From JAMXLL01 sp035279875 (GTDB lineage: Bacteria > Desulfobacterota > Binatia > Binatales > Binataceae), in contig DATEGX010000424.1 in assembly GCA_035279875.1 (NCBI GenBank), forward strand, positions 1-12,885: DNA of 12,885 bases. Reading direction: 5' to 3'. Below, piece after piece: positions 1 through 7,720 of the stretch. Below the pieces are notes generated by a model, which worked only from the letters and a program-made list of their open reading frames with translations, did not search any database and was not told the DNA's origin. The position numbers were made by a program, and so were the translations under genes. Within the stretch, counting starts at the first letter, position 1. The number at the start of each line of letters is the position of its first letter.

Positions 1-1353
1 AAAAACACCCGTTACTCCCGGCAGGAAGACCAGCGGCGCAAAGGCCACGGCCACCGTCGCGGTCGATGCGATCAGCGGGCGGGTCAATTCGTGCAGCGCG
101 TCCACCACCCCGGCCTCGCCTGCGTCGCCACGAGCATGGGCGCGATGAATCGATTCGATCATCACGATTGCGTCGTCGATGAATAGTCCGATACCGGCCG
201 CCAGACCGCCCAGCGTCATCATGTTGAAGGTCATGCCGGCGACCTTCATTACCGCAAAGGTGATGGCGATCGTGCAGGGCACCACGATCGCTGCAACCAG
301 CGCGCTGATTGCGCTCCAGGTGAAGAGGAAGACCACGCCGACCGCCAGCGCGAGTCCCAGCACGATCGCGTCGCGCACGCTCGCGAAGGATTCCTTCACC
401 AGCGCGGCCTGGTCGTATGAGAAAGAGAACCTCACGTCAGGGAAGCGCGCCTGCAATCCGTCCACCAGCGCGTGGGCTTCGTCCGAAATCTCGACGGTGT
501 TGCCGGTGGGCTGGCGCGATAGGCCGACCAGCACAGCCGGCCCGTTTTCGCTGGCCGCGCGAATATAGTCTTCGGTGATGCCGAGCTTGACGCTCGCGAC
601 GTCGCGCACATAGAGCGGCTGGCCATTGACGCGGGCAATCGGCACGGCTGCCAATTGATCGGCGTCATGCAAATCGGTGGTGACCACGGTCAACAGCATG
701 CGATGCGAATCGAACACTCGGCCCGCCGATTCGATCACATTAGCCTTGGCCAGTCCCGCGATTACGTCGGTGGCGCTGATACCCAGTTCGAGCATCCGCG
801 GCGGGTCGAGCTTGACGACGTATTCGCGATCCTTGGCGCCGACGATCTCGACGCGATAAACGCCGGCGATCCGATGCAGCCCCGGCACCACGGTGTAACG
901 CGCGATATCGGTCAGTTCCGCCGGGTCGCGCTCGCGCGAGCTCATGCTGATATCGAGGATCGGGAACGTGCCGGTGGTCAGCATCCGCGAATCGAGCCTG
1001 GTATTGGCTGGCAGCTGCGAGCGCACCTCGCTGAGCGCTGCTTGCAGCATCTGAAAGGCCGACACCGGGTCGCTATTCTCCGTGAAGGCTACGTCGATTT
1101 CACTGCTGCCGCGCGTGGTGGTCGAACGAACCAAGGCCACACCGGTCACGCCATAAGCGGCTTCCTCGAGCGGCCGCGTCACCTCCACCATCATCTGGGC
1201 CGCTGGCAGATCGCCGCTATCTGCGAGAATTATCGCCCGATTGAACTGGATTTCCGGAAAAACTGAACTGGGAATACCCGCTGCGGCGATCGCCCCGAGG
1301 ATCGATACGGCCGCCACCGCGCACAAGGCCAACTGCGAATTGCGCCGTCTCAT
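1..1353 (-). CDS. RND efflux pump inner-membrane permease (N-terminal part, cut by window edge)
   Basis: Proton-driven inner-membrane component of a tripartite efflux pump. 451 residues are visible before the frame runs off the left edge; the family is usually about 1,000-1,050. A first membrane helix at about 8-26 leads into FPEI and the porter-domain motif ADSGDLPAAQM (44-54). The porter domain fills about 40-325. TM2-TM4 follow at about 328-400, with the proton-relay pair D393-D394 in IDDAIVMIES. A double Asp here is typical of HAE-type (hydrophobic/amphiphilic substrate) RND pumps rather than heavy-metal pumps such as CusA, which have a single Asp. The ATG at 1353 overlaps the adaptor stop as ATGA, implying translational coupling, and no better upstream start is visible. 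The cytoplasmic stretch before TM1 is very short. The RND family call is firm; the substrate is unknown. Confidence 0.93.
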   Translation of the reverse strand, partial: MRRRNSQLALCAVAAVSILGAIAAAGIPSSVFPEIQFNRAIILADSGDLPAAQMMVEVTRPLEEAAYGVTGVALVRSTTTRGSSEIDVAFTENSDPVSAFQMLQAALSEVRSQLPANTRLDSRMLTTGTFPILDISMSSRERDPAELTDIARYTVVPGLHRIAGVYRVEIVGAKDREYVVKLDPPRMLELGISATDVIAGLAKANVIESAGRVFDSHRMLLTVVTTDLHDADQLAAVPIARVNGQPLYVRDVASVKLGITEDYIRAASENGPAVLVGLSRQPTGNTVEISDEAHALVDGLQARFPDVRFSFSYDQAALVKESFASVRDAIVLGLALAVGVVFLFTWSAISALVAAIVVPCTIAITFAVMKVAGMTFNMMTLGGLAAGIGLFIDDAIVMIESIHRAHARGDAGEAGVVDALHELTRPLIASTATVAVAFAPLVFLPGVTGVF

Positions 1354-2363
1354 TGCTGCGCCATCTGTACGTTGACCAGCAGCCCATCGGAGAGCGCGTA
1401 GCCGCCCGAGGTGATCACGATCTGGCCCGGAGTCAGGCCCGAAACGATTTGCGCGTTCCCGCCGGCGCGGATACCGACATGCACCGGTGTGCGATGAGCG
1501 CGGCCGTCGGGGCCGGCGACGAAGACATAGAAGGTATTACTCGCCGCATTCTGGAACAGCGCGGCAACGGGAATCGCTGTCCCCGCGGCGATGTGAGCGG
1601 TGGTGACCAGCACCTGCGCGGGCGCATTGGTCTCGTAGATGCGCTCAGGGCCGGTGAATTCCACGCGCGCGGGCGTGGTCGCGCCCGACTGGTTAAATGC
1701 CGGCGAAAGAGCCGCAATTCGCGCGGGAAAGCGCACCCCCGGATGGAGCGCCGAGATCACTACCGCTGGCATCCCGGGCCGAATCACGGGAACAAGGTCT
1801 ATCGGCACGTTCGCCTCGACGTATACGCTGGCCGGATCGATCAGTTCGGCGATTGGATCCAGATCGGCGACCGTTTGCCCGCTGCTTACCATCAGTTGAT
1901 CGACGATGGCGTCGTGCGGGACCGTAATTGGGATGCCGGTGCCGTGAACGTAGCGGCGGGCAGAATCGGAAAGCATCCGCGCTTCGGACGGATCGACCTG
2001 GCGCGCCACGGCGAGCCCGTTGGCGACCGCTTCGACCTCGCGGCTCAGCAGATGCGCGACAACCTGGCCGCGCGTGACAGATTCGCCCAGCCGAAGATCG
2101 AGTCCCAGCACTCGTCCGGCCGCGGGTGCGCGCAGCGTGATATGTTTACGCACCACGGTTTTCCCCAGCAGGCTGACTTCGCTGGTCATCGGGATATCGG
2201 CTGCGCGCGCGCCGCTTACCGCCATCACCACCTGCGGCGCCGACTCGGGCGAGTCGCCCTCGTCGGTATCGGCCGACTGGCGATGGCAACCCGCGGCGAG
2301 CAGCGGAATGATGACTGCGAAGACCAGAACACAGCGCGTGCGGGACCGCCAGTTCCCGCTCAT
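1350..2363 (-). CDS. RND efflux periplasmic adaptor (HlyD/membrane-fusion family), lipoprotein
   Basis: Periplasmic adaptor joining the RND pump to the outer-membrane channel. 337 residues from the ATG at 2363, which overlaps the tolC stop as ATGA. The frame stays open further upstream to 2792, but that part lies inside tolC and is not credible. The N-terminus has a basic stretch, a hydrophobic core and the lipobox LAAGC with Cys26, so the mature protein is probably lipid-anchored in the inner membrane. Two biotinyl-lipoyl half-motifs lie at about 76-105 (RAPAAGRV, GESVTRGQ) and 146-172 (SGQTV). The hairpin between them is only about 40 residues, much shorter than in AcrA or MacA. A beta-barrel (about 178-255) and a membrane-proximal domain (about 256-337, ending GLTPGQIVITSGGYALSDG) follow. 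Family assignment is firm; the substrate is not indicated. Confidence 0.92.
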   Translation of the reverse strand: MSGNWRSRTRCVLVFAVIIPLLAAGCHRQSADTDEGDSPESAPQVVMAVSGARAADIPMTSEVSLLGKTVVRKHITLRAPAAGRVLGLDLRLGESVTRGQVVAHLLSREVEAVANGLAVARQVDPSEARMLSDSARRYVHGTGIPITVPHDAIVDQLMVSSGQTVADLDPIAELIDPASVYVEANVPIDLVPVIRPGMPAVVISALHPGVRFPARIAALSPAFNQSGATTPARVEFTGPERIYETNAPAQVLVTTAHIAAGTAIPVAALFQNAASNTFYVFVAGPDGRAHRTPVHVGIRAGGNAQIVSGLTPGQIVITSGGYALSDGLLVNVQMAQQ

Positions 2364-3610
2364 TGCACGATCCCGAGAATCAGTTTCGCTTGAGCGGCAG
2401 ATTGGCGCGCGTTGAATTCCTGAGCGAAACGCTCGACCCGCAGATTCTCGGCCTGTTCGTATGCATCGATTACTTCGAGCAGCGTAACATTGCCGCCGCC
2501 CAGAAATCGGGTCCACGCCAGCGCGAAGGAGTCGTCGGCAGTCTGCCGCGAGCGCGTAACGATCGCCAGTTGCTGGAGCGAACTGTCGTAACGGGAGCGC
2601 GCGGCGGCCAGGTCGCGCGTAAGCGTCAATTCGCTCAGTCGCCGCTGCGCGATGGCCGCCTGTTCCGACGCTTTGGCCTGATCGATATGGGAGCGCACCA
2701 GGCCGCCTTGAAAAAGCGGCACCGAAATCGCCCCGTCGTAGGAAGCGCCGAGATGATGGCCGAAGGTTTTCGGCGGGTTGATTCCTTCCCATCCTGCCGT
2801 AAGGGCGATTTTCAGGTTGGGCGCGCGCTCGGCCTCGGCCGCCATCACCGCCATCCGCGCCGAATCGATTTGCCGAGTGGCGGCGACGAGCTGCGGGTTG
2901 CGCGAGAGATCACCACTGGGCAGCGGCGAAATCGCGGAGACTTCGGTTATCTGCAAATCGGCATTTTCAGGCTCGCCAATCAGCGATCCGAGCGCGATCG
3001 AGGCTTGTTGGGCGGCCTGACCGGCAGCGGCGAACGAGAGGTCCGAGGCATCGCGTGTGGCGCGCAGCTTCAGAACGTCGCTGGCGATTGCACGGCCGCT
3101 TCGTTCGAGCGACTCGATTACGTTCAGGTATCTTCCGAGACGCGCAAGATTCGAGCTCAACTCGTTGACAGTTTCGCGCGCGCGCATCAACTCGAAGTAG
3201 GCGACGGTGGTGTCATAGACGATCTGCGCGCGTGCCGCGTCGATTCCGTAGGCCGCCGCTTGCGCCGCGTATCGGGCGGCGCGCACCTGATCAGTTCGCC
3301 GTCCGCCGTCGTAGGCCGTGTAGTTGAGGGCAAGCTCGCCAAGAGTCAACCCGCCATTGGTGATGGTCTGGTCGTAGCCCGGAGCTTGGTTGTATTCGCC
3401 CACACCGAAGAGCGAGGGAAAAAGCGGCGCGCGGGCCTCGGCGACTCGCGCCGAATCAAGTTCACTGGCGGCGTCGGCGGCCTCGACCGAAGGCGCGTAC
3501 TGCAGCGCGCGGCCGATCGCTTCCTGCAGCGTCAGGGGCGCCGCCAGTGCCGGCCGGCCAAGTGCGGCAAAAACGATTGCCACGATTAACAGGCAACGGC
3601 ATCGCAGCAT
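2360..3610 (-). CDS. TolC-family outer-membrane efflux channel
   Basis: Outer-membrane factor that forms the exit duct of the pump. 416 residues. A Sec signal peptide occupies about 1-24 with a likely cut after ALA. The mature chain starts APLTLQEAIGRAL, the usual opening of the family. Two structural repeats are visible, about 25-215 and 230-416, each with long Ala/Gln/Arg-rich helices of the tunnel type. The second strand pair includes GAISVPLFQGG, and the end has LLEVIDAYEQAENLRVERFAQEFN. There is no lipobox, so unlike OprM-type channels it is probably not lipidated. The ATG at 3610 has no clear Shine-Dalgarno sequence. It is preceded by the 74-base gap that holds a candidate operator, so this gene may also begin an internal transcript. 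The stop overlaps the adaptor start. Confidence 0.94.
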   Translation of the reverse strand: MLRCRCLLIVAIVFAALGRPALAAPLTLQEAIGRALQYAPSVEAADAASELDSARVAEARAPLFPSLFGVGEYNQAPGYDQTITNGGLTLGELALNYTAYDGGRRTDQVRAARYAAQAAAYGIDAARAQIVYDTTVAYFELMRARETVNELSSNLARLGRYLNVIESLERSGRAIASDVLKLRATRDASDLSFAAAGQAAQQASIALGSLIGEPENADLQITEVSAISPLPSGDLSRNPQLVAATRQIDSARMAVMAAEAERAPNLKIALTAGWEGINPPKTFGHHLGASYDGAISVPLFQGGLVRSHIDQAKASEQAAIAQRRLSELTLTRDLAAARSRYDSSLQQLAIVTRSRQTADDSFALAWTRFLGGGNVTLLEVIDAYEQAENLRVERFAQEFNARQSAAQAKLILGIVQ

Positions 3611-3646
3611 GAACCAATGATAACAACCGCAATGCCGCTGGCCTAA

Positions 3647-3670
3647 TTAACAAATGTTAAGCTGTTAAGC
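3647..3670. promoter_or_regulatory. Candidate operator upstream of tolC: palindrome overlapping a tandem repeat
   Basis: In the only non-overlapping junction of the efflux operon, an AT-rich island carries the perfect palindrome TTAACA-AA-TGTTAA at 3647-3660. Its right half is the start of an exact 8-bp tandem repeat, TGTTAAGC at 3655-3662 and again at 3663-3670. Response regulators of the OmpR family usually bind direct or inverted half-sites of this size. The site lies about 37-60 bases before the tolC ATG, where an operator or activator site would be expected. That the operon's own regulator binds here is inference; I could not assign clear -35 and -10 boxes. Confidence 0.5.
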
Positions 3671-3684
3671 TTGGGACAGGCGCC

Positions 3685-5034
3685 TCAGCCGGCCGCCGAC
3701 GGCAACGTAACGACGAACTCGGCGCCGCCCTCCGGACGATTCGCGACCGTGATTTCGCCGCCGTGCAGCAGCACTATCTCGCGACATAGGCTGAGCCCAA
3801 GCCCGCTGCCGGACTCGCCCCGGTGCTTGCCGCGAAAGAAACGTTCGAAGACCAGCGGCAAGTCGCTGGCCGGAATCCCTTGACCGGAATCGGCGACGCG
3901 CACCTTCGCGCTGCCGTTGTGCGCCTCGACGGCTAGCTCGATACGGCCGTGCTCAGGCGTGAACTTGAGGGCGTTGTCGAGAAGATTGATGATCAGGCGG
4001 CGCAGATGGTTCGGGTTGCCGCGGACCATCACGGGGCCGCTCATATCGACCCGCAAAATCTGATTCCTGGCCTGCGCAACAGGCTCGACCGCTTCGCTGA
4101 CCTCGGTCGCCAGCGCGCCCAGATCAATCGTTTTGCGCTCGAGCGCCGCTTCCTGGTCAAGGCGCGCGATTGCGAGCAACTCGTCGGCGATTCGACAGAG
4201 CGCAACCACCTCGCGCAGGGCCGAACCGATCGCCTCGGCGTATTCGCCAGCCCCGCGCTCGTGTCCTAACACGACTTCCAAACCGGTGCGCAGGACCGCC
4301 AACGGCGTTCGTAACTCGTGGGCGGCATCGGCGGCGAAGCGGCGCTCGGCGGTGGAAGCGCGCTCGACCCGGTCGAGCAAGCCATTGATGGCCCGGGTGA
4401 GGCGCGCGACCTCGTCGCGCACCTGTGGCAAAGGGACCCGGCGGCCCGAATCGCGCGGCTCGATCCGGGCAAGCTCGTCTGACAGCGAATTAATCGGGAC
4501 CAGTGCCCGGCCGGCGAGCCAATAACCGCCCGAGACGCCCAGCACCAGCAGCAATGGCACGATCAACAGAAGACTCGCGCGCAACCGCGCAATCGAGGCG
4601 CGTACCGGAGTTGCGTCGACACCGTCGGCCAGGTAAACACGGCCGTTCGCTAGCGGAAACCCGACAATTGCGTAGCGGAAAGCATGGGCGCGACCTTCGA
4701 CCAGGGCGTGAGTCTGAAGTTCGCCGCTAAATTCCGGTAAGTCGGCGGCAGCATTGCCATAGGCGGCCAAGATGCGTCCGTTGTGTATCAACAGGACCCG
4801 GCGGCTCGGTCCAAGGTCGCGCTCCTGGCTGAGCCGCGCGGCGATTTGCCCGGCTGAGTTGGCGCCTAGCCGCGCGATTGTCTCCGAGGCGGTATCGGCC
4901 TCTTCGAGCAAAGCGCCGTCCAGTTCGCCCCATTGCTGCCGCTCGAACAGCAGGAATACCGCCACTCCGGCGATCACCAGCACGCCCGCCAACACCGCCG
5001 CCCAGTAGAGCGTCAAGCGAACGCGAATGCTCAT
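3685..5034 (-). CDS. Two-component sensor histidine kinase, HAMP-containing
   Basis: Inner-membrane sensor that phosphorylates the regulator encoded just upstream. 449 residues. TM1 is at about 9-30, a periplasmic sensor region of about 120 residues (31-150) with no domain I recognise, TM2 at about 152-173, and HAMP at about 174-226. The HisKA helix has the H-box FAADAAHELRTPL with the phospho-acceptor H239. The ATPase domain has an N-box NLLDNALKF (N350, N354), G1 DSGQGI (382-387), an F-box near 396-400 and G2 GSGLGL (409-414). All catalytic motifs are intact. The ATG at 5034 overlaps the regulator's stop as ATGA. The layout resembles CusS/QseC-type kinases, but the sensor region shows no obvious metal-binding His/Met cluster, so the signal is unknown. 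Confidence 0.95.
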   Translation of the reverse strand: MSIRVRLTLYWAAVLAGVLVIAGVAVFLLFERQQWGELDGALLEEADTASETIARLGANSAGQIAARLSQERDLGPSRRVLLIHNGRILAAYGNAAADLPEFSGELQTHALVEGRAHAFRYAIVGFPLANGRVYLADGVDATPVRASIARLRASLLLIVPLLLVLGVSGGYWLAGRALVPINSLSDELARIEPRDSGRRVPLPQVRDEVARLTRAINGLLDRVERASTAERRFAADAAHELRTPLAVLRTGLEVVLGHERGAGEYAEAIGSALREVVALCRIADELLAIARLDQEAALERKTIDLGALATEVSEAVEPVAQARNQILRVDMSGPVMVRGNPNHLRRLIINLLDNALKFTPEHGRIELAVEAHNGSAKVRVADSGQGIPASDLPLVFERFFRGKHRGESGSGLGLSLCREIVLLHGGEITVANRPEGGAEFVVTLPSAAG

Positions 5035-5714
5035 TCAGAAGTCCGCATCGAATAGCCGGTGCCGCGCACCGTGACGATTAGCGGGCTGGCGCCGCCGTCG
5101 CCAAGCTTCTGGCGCAGGCGATTGACAAAAACCTCGATCAGGTTGCTGAAGTCGTTGTATCCCGAGCCCCAAACCGTTTCGGCGATCATTTCGCGCGTCA
5201 CGGTCTGATCGGCATTGCGCATCAGCAACTCGAGGAGCGCGGTCTCCTTGGGCGAAAGGTTAATCTCGCGTCCGCCGCGCCTTACGCGCCGCCGCGCCAC
5301 TTCGTACGCCAAATCGCCGGCGCGCAGGATTGCGGGTGACGGTGCCAGCCGCCGGCGGATTAGTGCGCGCAGGCGCGCAATCAACTCAGGAAAGGCGAAG
5401 GGCTTGACCAGGTAATCGTCGGCCCCGCCGTCGAGCCCGGCTACTCGTTCGTCGAGGGCCCCGCGGGCGGTCAGAATCAATACCGGGGTCGAATTGCCGG
5501 CCTTGCGAATCATCCGCAGAAATTCGAGCCCATTCATCCCCGGCAATTGCAGATCGAGAACCATCGCGTCGAACTCGCCGTGCTCGACGATCCGCTGCGC
5601 GGATTCGGCACTGCCGGCGCTGAGCACTGAAAAGCCTTCTTCGCCGAGGCCGCGGCAAAGATGCTTCAGCAGCTTGACTTCGTCTTCGACCACCAGCAGA
5701 TGCGCCGGGTTCAC
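5031..5714 (-). CDS. OmpR/PhoB-family two-component response regulator
   Basis: Cytoplasmic DNA-binding regulator and likely partner of the adjacent kinase. 227 residues. The receiver domain (about 4-118) has the acidic pocket E10-D11, phospho-acceptor D54 in LDLQLPGMNG, T82 in LTARG, and K104 in VKPF. A short linker leads to a winged-helix DNA-binding domain (about 128-225) with LSPKETALLELLM, an NLIEVFVNRLRQKL recognition helix and the closing VRGTGYSM wing. The start is GTG at 5714: an in-frame stop lies a few codons upstream and no ATG fits, and a GAGG lies about 12 bases before it. It is the first gene of the efflux operon, so autoregulation together with the pump is likely. The 88-base leader carries an 11-bp direct repeat. 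Confidence 0.95.
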   Translation of the reverse strand: MNPAHLLVVEDEVKLLKHLCRGLGEEGFSVLSAGSAESAQRIVEHGEFDAMVLDLQLPGMNGLEFLRMIRKAGNSTPVLILTARGALDERVAGLDGGADDYLVKPFAFPELIARLRALIRRRLAPSPAILRAGDLAYEVARRRVRRGGREINLSPKETALLELLMRNADQTVTREMIAETVWGSGYNDFSNLIEVFVNRLRQKLGDGGASPLIVTVRGTGYSMRTSE

Positions 5715-5734
5715 GATGTTCGCGCCTCACGATT

Positions 5735-5793
5735 ATTTTCCGCGAACCGATGAGCTATCGGAAGAGCGTTGACGTCTGGTGGATTTTCCGCGA
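5735..5793. repeat. Pair of 11-bp direct repeats in the leader of the regulator-efflux operon
   Basis: ATTTTCCGCGA occurs at 5735-5745 and again at 5783-5793, spaced 48 bases start to start, in the gap between the alkyltransferase stop and the regulator GTG. Read on the coding strand this is TCGCGGAAAAT twice. Between the copies is a small inverted repeat, CCGAT-GAGCT-ATCGG (5747-5761). The position fits a regulatory role for the operon starting at 5714, but no binding protein is shown by the sequence. Confidence 0.45.
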
Positions 5794-5802
5794 TCGGCGT
5801 CT

Positions 5803-6450
5803 CTACCTGACGTGGTCCGCGAGCCCATCTGAAACGCCTAGCGCCAGCGAGGTCTGCGCGGACGCGCGTTCGCGGTCCAGCAGGCGGCGCTTGTATTCGA
5901 GACCCCATCGGTAGCCGGTAAGCGTTCCGTCCGAGCCGATCGCGCGATGGCACGGAATCAGGATTGCCAGTGGATTGGAACCGTTGGCATGACCGACCGC
6001 CCGCGCGGCGCTCGGCCGACCGAGGCGGCACGCGATTTCGCCGTAAGAGCGCGTCGTGCCACGCGGAATTGCGCAAAGCTCACGCCAGACGGCAAGTTGA
6101 AATGGGGTGGCACGAATATCGACGCAAACTTCGATCGAGCGGCGCGCATCGGTCAAGTACTCGATGACGGGCCGAAACGAGGCGGCGATTGAGACGTCGG
6201 CGCGGCCGATCTCGGCTTTCGGAAGGTCGGCGCGAAGTTCCGACTCAAGATGCGCCACCGATTGATGAACACCGATCCAGCAGAGGCCGCGCTCGGTCGT
6301 CGCGATCAAGACTTTGCCGAAGGGCGTGGCCGCGATCGTATATGAGAGGCGGGCATCGCGGCCGTCTGCGCCGTAACTGGCGGACTTTATACACAATTCG
6401 CCGATGCCATCGTTATCGTAGCGAAGGAAACTGTCACTGGCCGAGTTCAT
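5803..6450 (-). CDS. Methylated-DNA--[protein]-cysteine S-methyltransferase (Ada C-terminal/Ogt type)
   Basis: Suicidal repair protein that takes alkyl groups from O6-alkylguanine onto its own cysteine. 215 residues from the ATG at 6450. The family match starts at about residue 35 (LSYTIAATPFGKVLIATTERGLC), with the N-terminal ribonuclease-like part to about 105 and the catalytic part at about 110-195. The latter has TPFQLAVWRELCAIPRGTT, the Arg finger R150 (ARAVG), hinge N159 and the active-site PCHR with C167, then GYRWGLEYKRRLLDRE. The closing motif resembles the C-terminal half of Ada, but no Ada zinc domain or AraC-type helix-turn-helix is present, so it should repair but not regulate. 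A weak AGAG precedes the chosen ATG. The frame is open upstream to 6609 (next ATG at 6501), so the N-terminus is uncertain. Confidence 0.92.
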   Translation of the reverse strand: MNSASDSFLRYDNDGIGELCIKSASYGADGRDARLSYTIAATPFGKVLIATTERGLCWIGVHQSVAHLESELRADLPKAEIGRADVSIAASFRPVIEYLTDARRSIEVCVDIRATPFQLAVWRELCAIPRGTTRSYGEIACRLGRPSAARAVGHANGSNPLAILIPCHRAIGSDGTLTGYRWGLEYKRRLLDRERASAQTSLALGVSDGLADHVR

Positions 6451-6577
6451 TTTTTTACTCTCTGGTCCGTTGCGTCCGAGCAATTCCGCCGAACGCTGCA
6501 TCTTGAAGGAATCGGTCAACTGTTGCGGCACTAGAGTAAACAACCCCACGGAGATCCGCTCGTGAAAAGGGCCCCGC

Positions 6578-7600
6578 TTAGGCCGGCAGCTTGATCTCTT
6601 CACGGGCAAATCGTGCCAGCAACCGCTTCATGAATTGGTTGCGAGCCTCCGCGATCAAATCGCTGGACGCGATGCGCAGCACGACCGTCAGGTTGATCAG
6701 ATTACCGCCCATGCCACCGAACAGCACCTCGGGATCGGGCATTGAGTTTCGATGATTGAAGGAGGTCATTACCTCATGCGCGACCTCCAAGGCCACGCGC
6801 TCGACATGAGCCGGGTCGTTCGAGTTGAGCACCGCAATGTCGACCGAGACCGAAATATCGCCGCCGGAGCCGCGGAAGTTGGTGACGATACTGTCGATCA
6901 GCTTGGAATTGGGCACGACCACGACCTCGTTGGTCAGCATGCGGAACTTGCTGCTGCGCCAGCCGAGTTCGAAAAGCGCGCCCTGCTGTCCGTCCTGCAA
7001 TTTGACGAAGTCGCCGACCTCGAGCGGTTTGTCAGCGATCAGGAAAAGGCCGGAAAAGATATTCTTGAAGGTTTCCTGCAAGGCCAGCGCGACCGCTAGT
7101 GAGCCAATCCCGAGCGAGGCCAGCAGCGGACCGATCGAGATGCCTACGCTTTCGAGAAACATCAACAGGCCGAGCACGACTATCAGGCCGCGCACCGCGC
7201 CGGTGACGATCCCGTAGCCCTCGGTGAACAGCGCATAGCGCGCCGCCTGGTGTCGCAGCCAGATCTGGCTGATGCGGTCGGTGAAAACCACCAGCGCCGC
7301 GATCACGCCGCCCACCAGTACTACGTCGACCTCGGCCTGCCATTTTCCGGAAATTAGCGCGATTTGGGCCGCCACCTTGACGCCGCCGACGATGATCGCA
7401 ATCGCCAGGGCCGGCGAAATCGCCTCGATTAGCGGGCTGAGGTCGTGCAGATGGGGCCGGCGGGCGGCGCGGGCGATCACGGCGAACAGGATGCGCTTCA
7501 CCAGCAACAACAGGACTATCCAGGCGGTCAGTACCGCACCCGCGACTAACCATCGCGAGCCTATGAATTGCGGGATATTGATGCCGAGATGGGGGATCAT
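6578..7600 (-). CDS. MscS-family small-conductance mechanosensitive channel
   Basis: Inner-membrane channel that opens under membrane tension to release solutes during osmotic downshock. 340 residues from the ATG at 7600; a GTG at 7630 would add ten residues, and neither start has a clear ribosome site. About four hydrophobic helices (roughly 15-45, 60-82, 90-110 and 131-152) precede the pore helix, so it is longer than the three-helix E. coli MscS. The pore region ASLGIGSLAVALALQETFKN (161-180) has the Gly/Ala packing pattern of MscS TM3. The beta domain follows, with the signature VVVVPNSKLIDSIVTNF. It ends with the alpha/beta C-terminal domain (about 245-340). It lies 127 bases upstream of the alkyltransferase on the same strand; co-transcription is possible but unproven. 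Confidence 0.9.
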   Translation of the reverse strand: MIPHLGINIPQFIGSRWLVAGAVLTAWIVLLLLVKRILFAVIARAARRPHLHDLSPLIEAISPALAIAIIVGGVKVAAQIALISGKWQAEVDVVLVGGVIAALVVFTDRISQIWLRHQAARYALFTEGYGIVTGAVRGLIVVLGLLMFLESVGISIGPLLASLGIGSLAVALALQETFKNIFSGLFLIADKPLEVGDFVKLQDGQQGALFELGWRSSKFRMLTNEVVVVPNSKLIDSIVTNFRGSGGDISVSVDIAVLNSNDPAHVERVALEVAHEVMTSFNHRNSMPDPEVLFGGMGGNLINLTVVLRIASSDLIAEARNQFMKRLLARFAREEIKLPA

Positions 7601-7679
7601 AGGGGCACAGGCACTGGCAGCGCGCCGCACCTGACATTGTACCAGTCATCTTCGCCACGCTGCCGGGATCCGGACGGAA

Positions 7680-7701
7680 AAGCCGCTCCGGCTGGCGGCT
7701 T
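7680..7701 (-). terminator. Terminator-like hairpin after the acyl-CoA dehydrogenase gene
   Basis: On the minus strand the sequence reads AAGCCGC, an 8-base loop, then GCGGCTT continuing into TTCC, so a 7-bp stem is followed by a short run of four T. It sits about 20 bases past the dehydrogenase stop, in the 90-120 base gap before the channel gene. The T run is short, so termination may be only partial. Confidence 0.45.
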
Positions 7702-7720
7702 AGCTGACGGCGATGCGGAA

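Noticed and set aside
655..1266. Plus-strand frame of about 203 codons opposite the RND pump gene
   Set aside because: The minus strand reads continuously as an RND permease through this stretch; the plus frame is His/Arg-rich noise.
1353..2393. Plus-strand frame of about 346 codons opposite the adaptor gene
   Set aside because: It mirrors the coding frame of the HlyD-type adaptor and shows no motif, signal or sensible composition of its own.
2364..2792. N-terminal extension of the adaptor frame up to 2792
   Set aside because: It would lie wholly inside tolC and place the lipoprotein signal internally. The ATG at 2363 gives an ATGA overlap and a proper lipobox.
2363..3589. Long plus-strand reading frame of about 408 codons opposite tolC
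   Set aside because: The minus strand encodes a full, recognisable TolC-family protein. The plus frame is Arg/Gly-rich with no domain, and is an antisense open frame of the kind common in GC-rich DNA.
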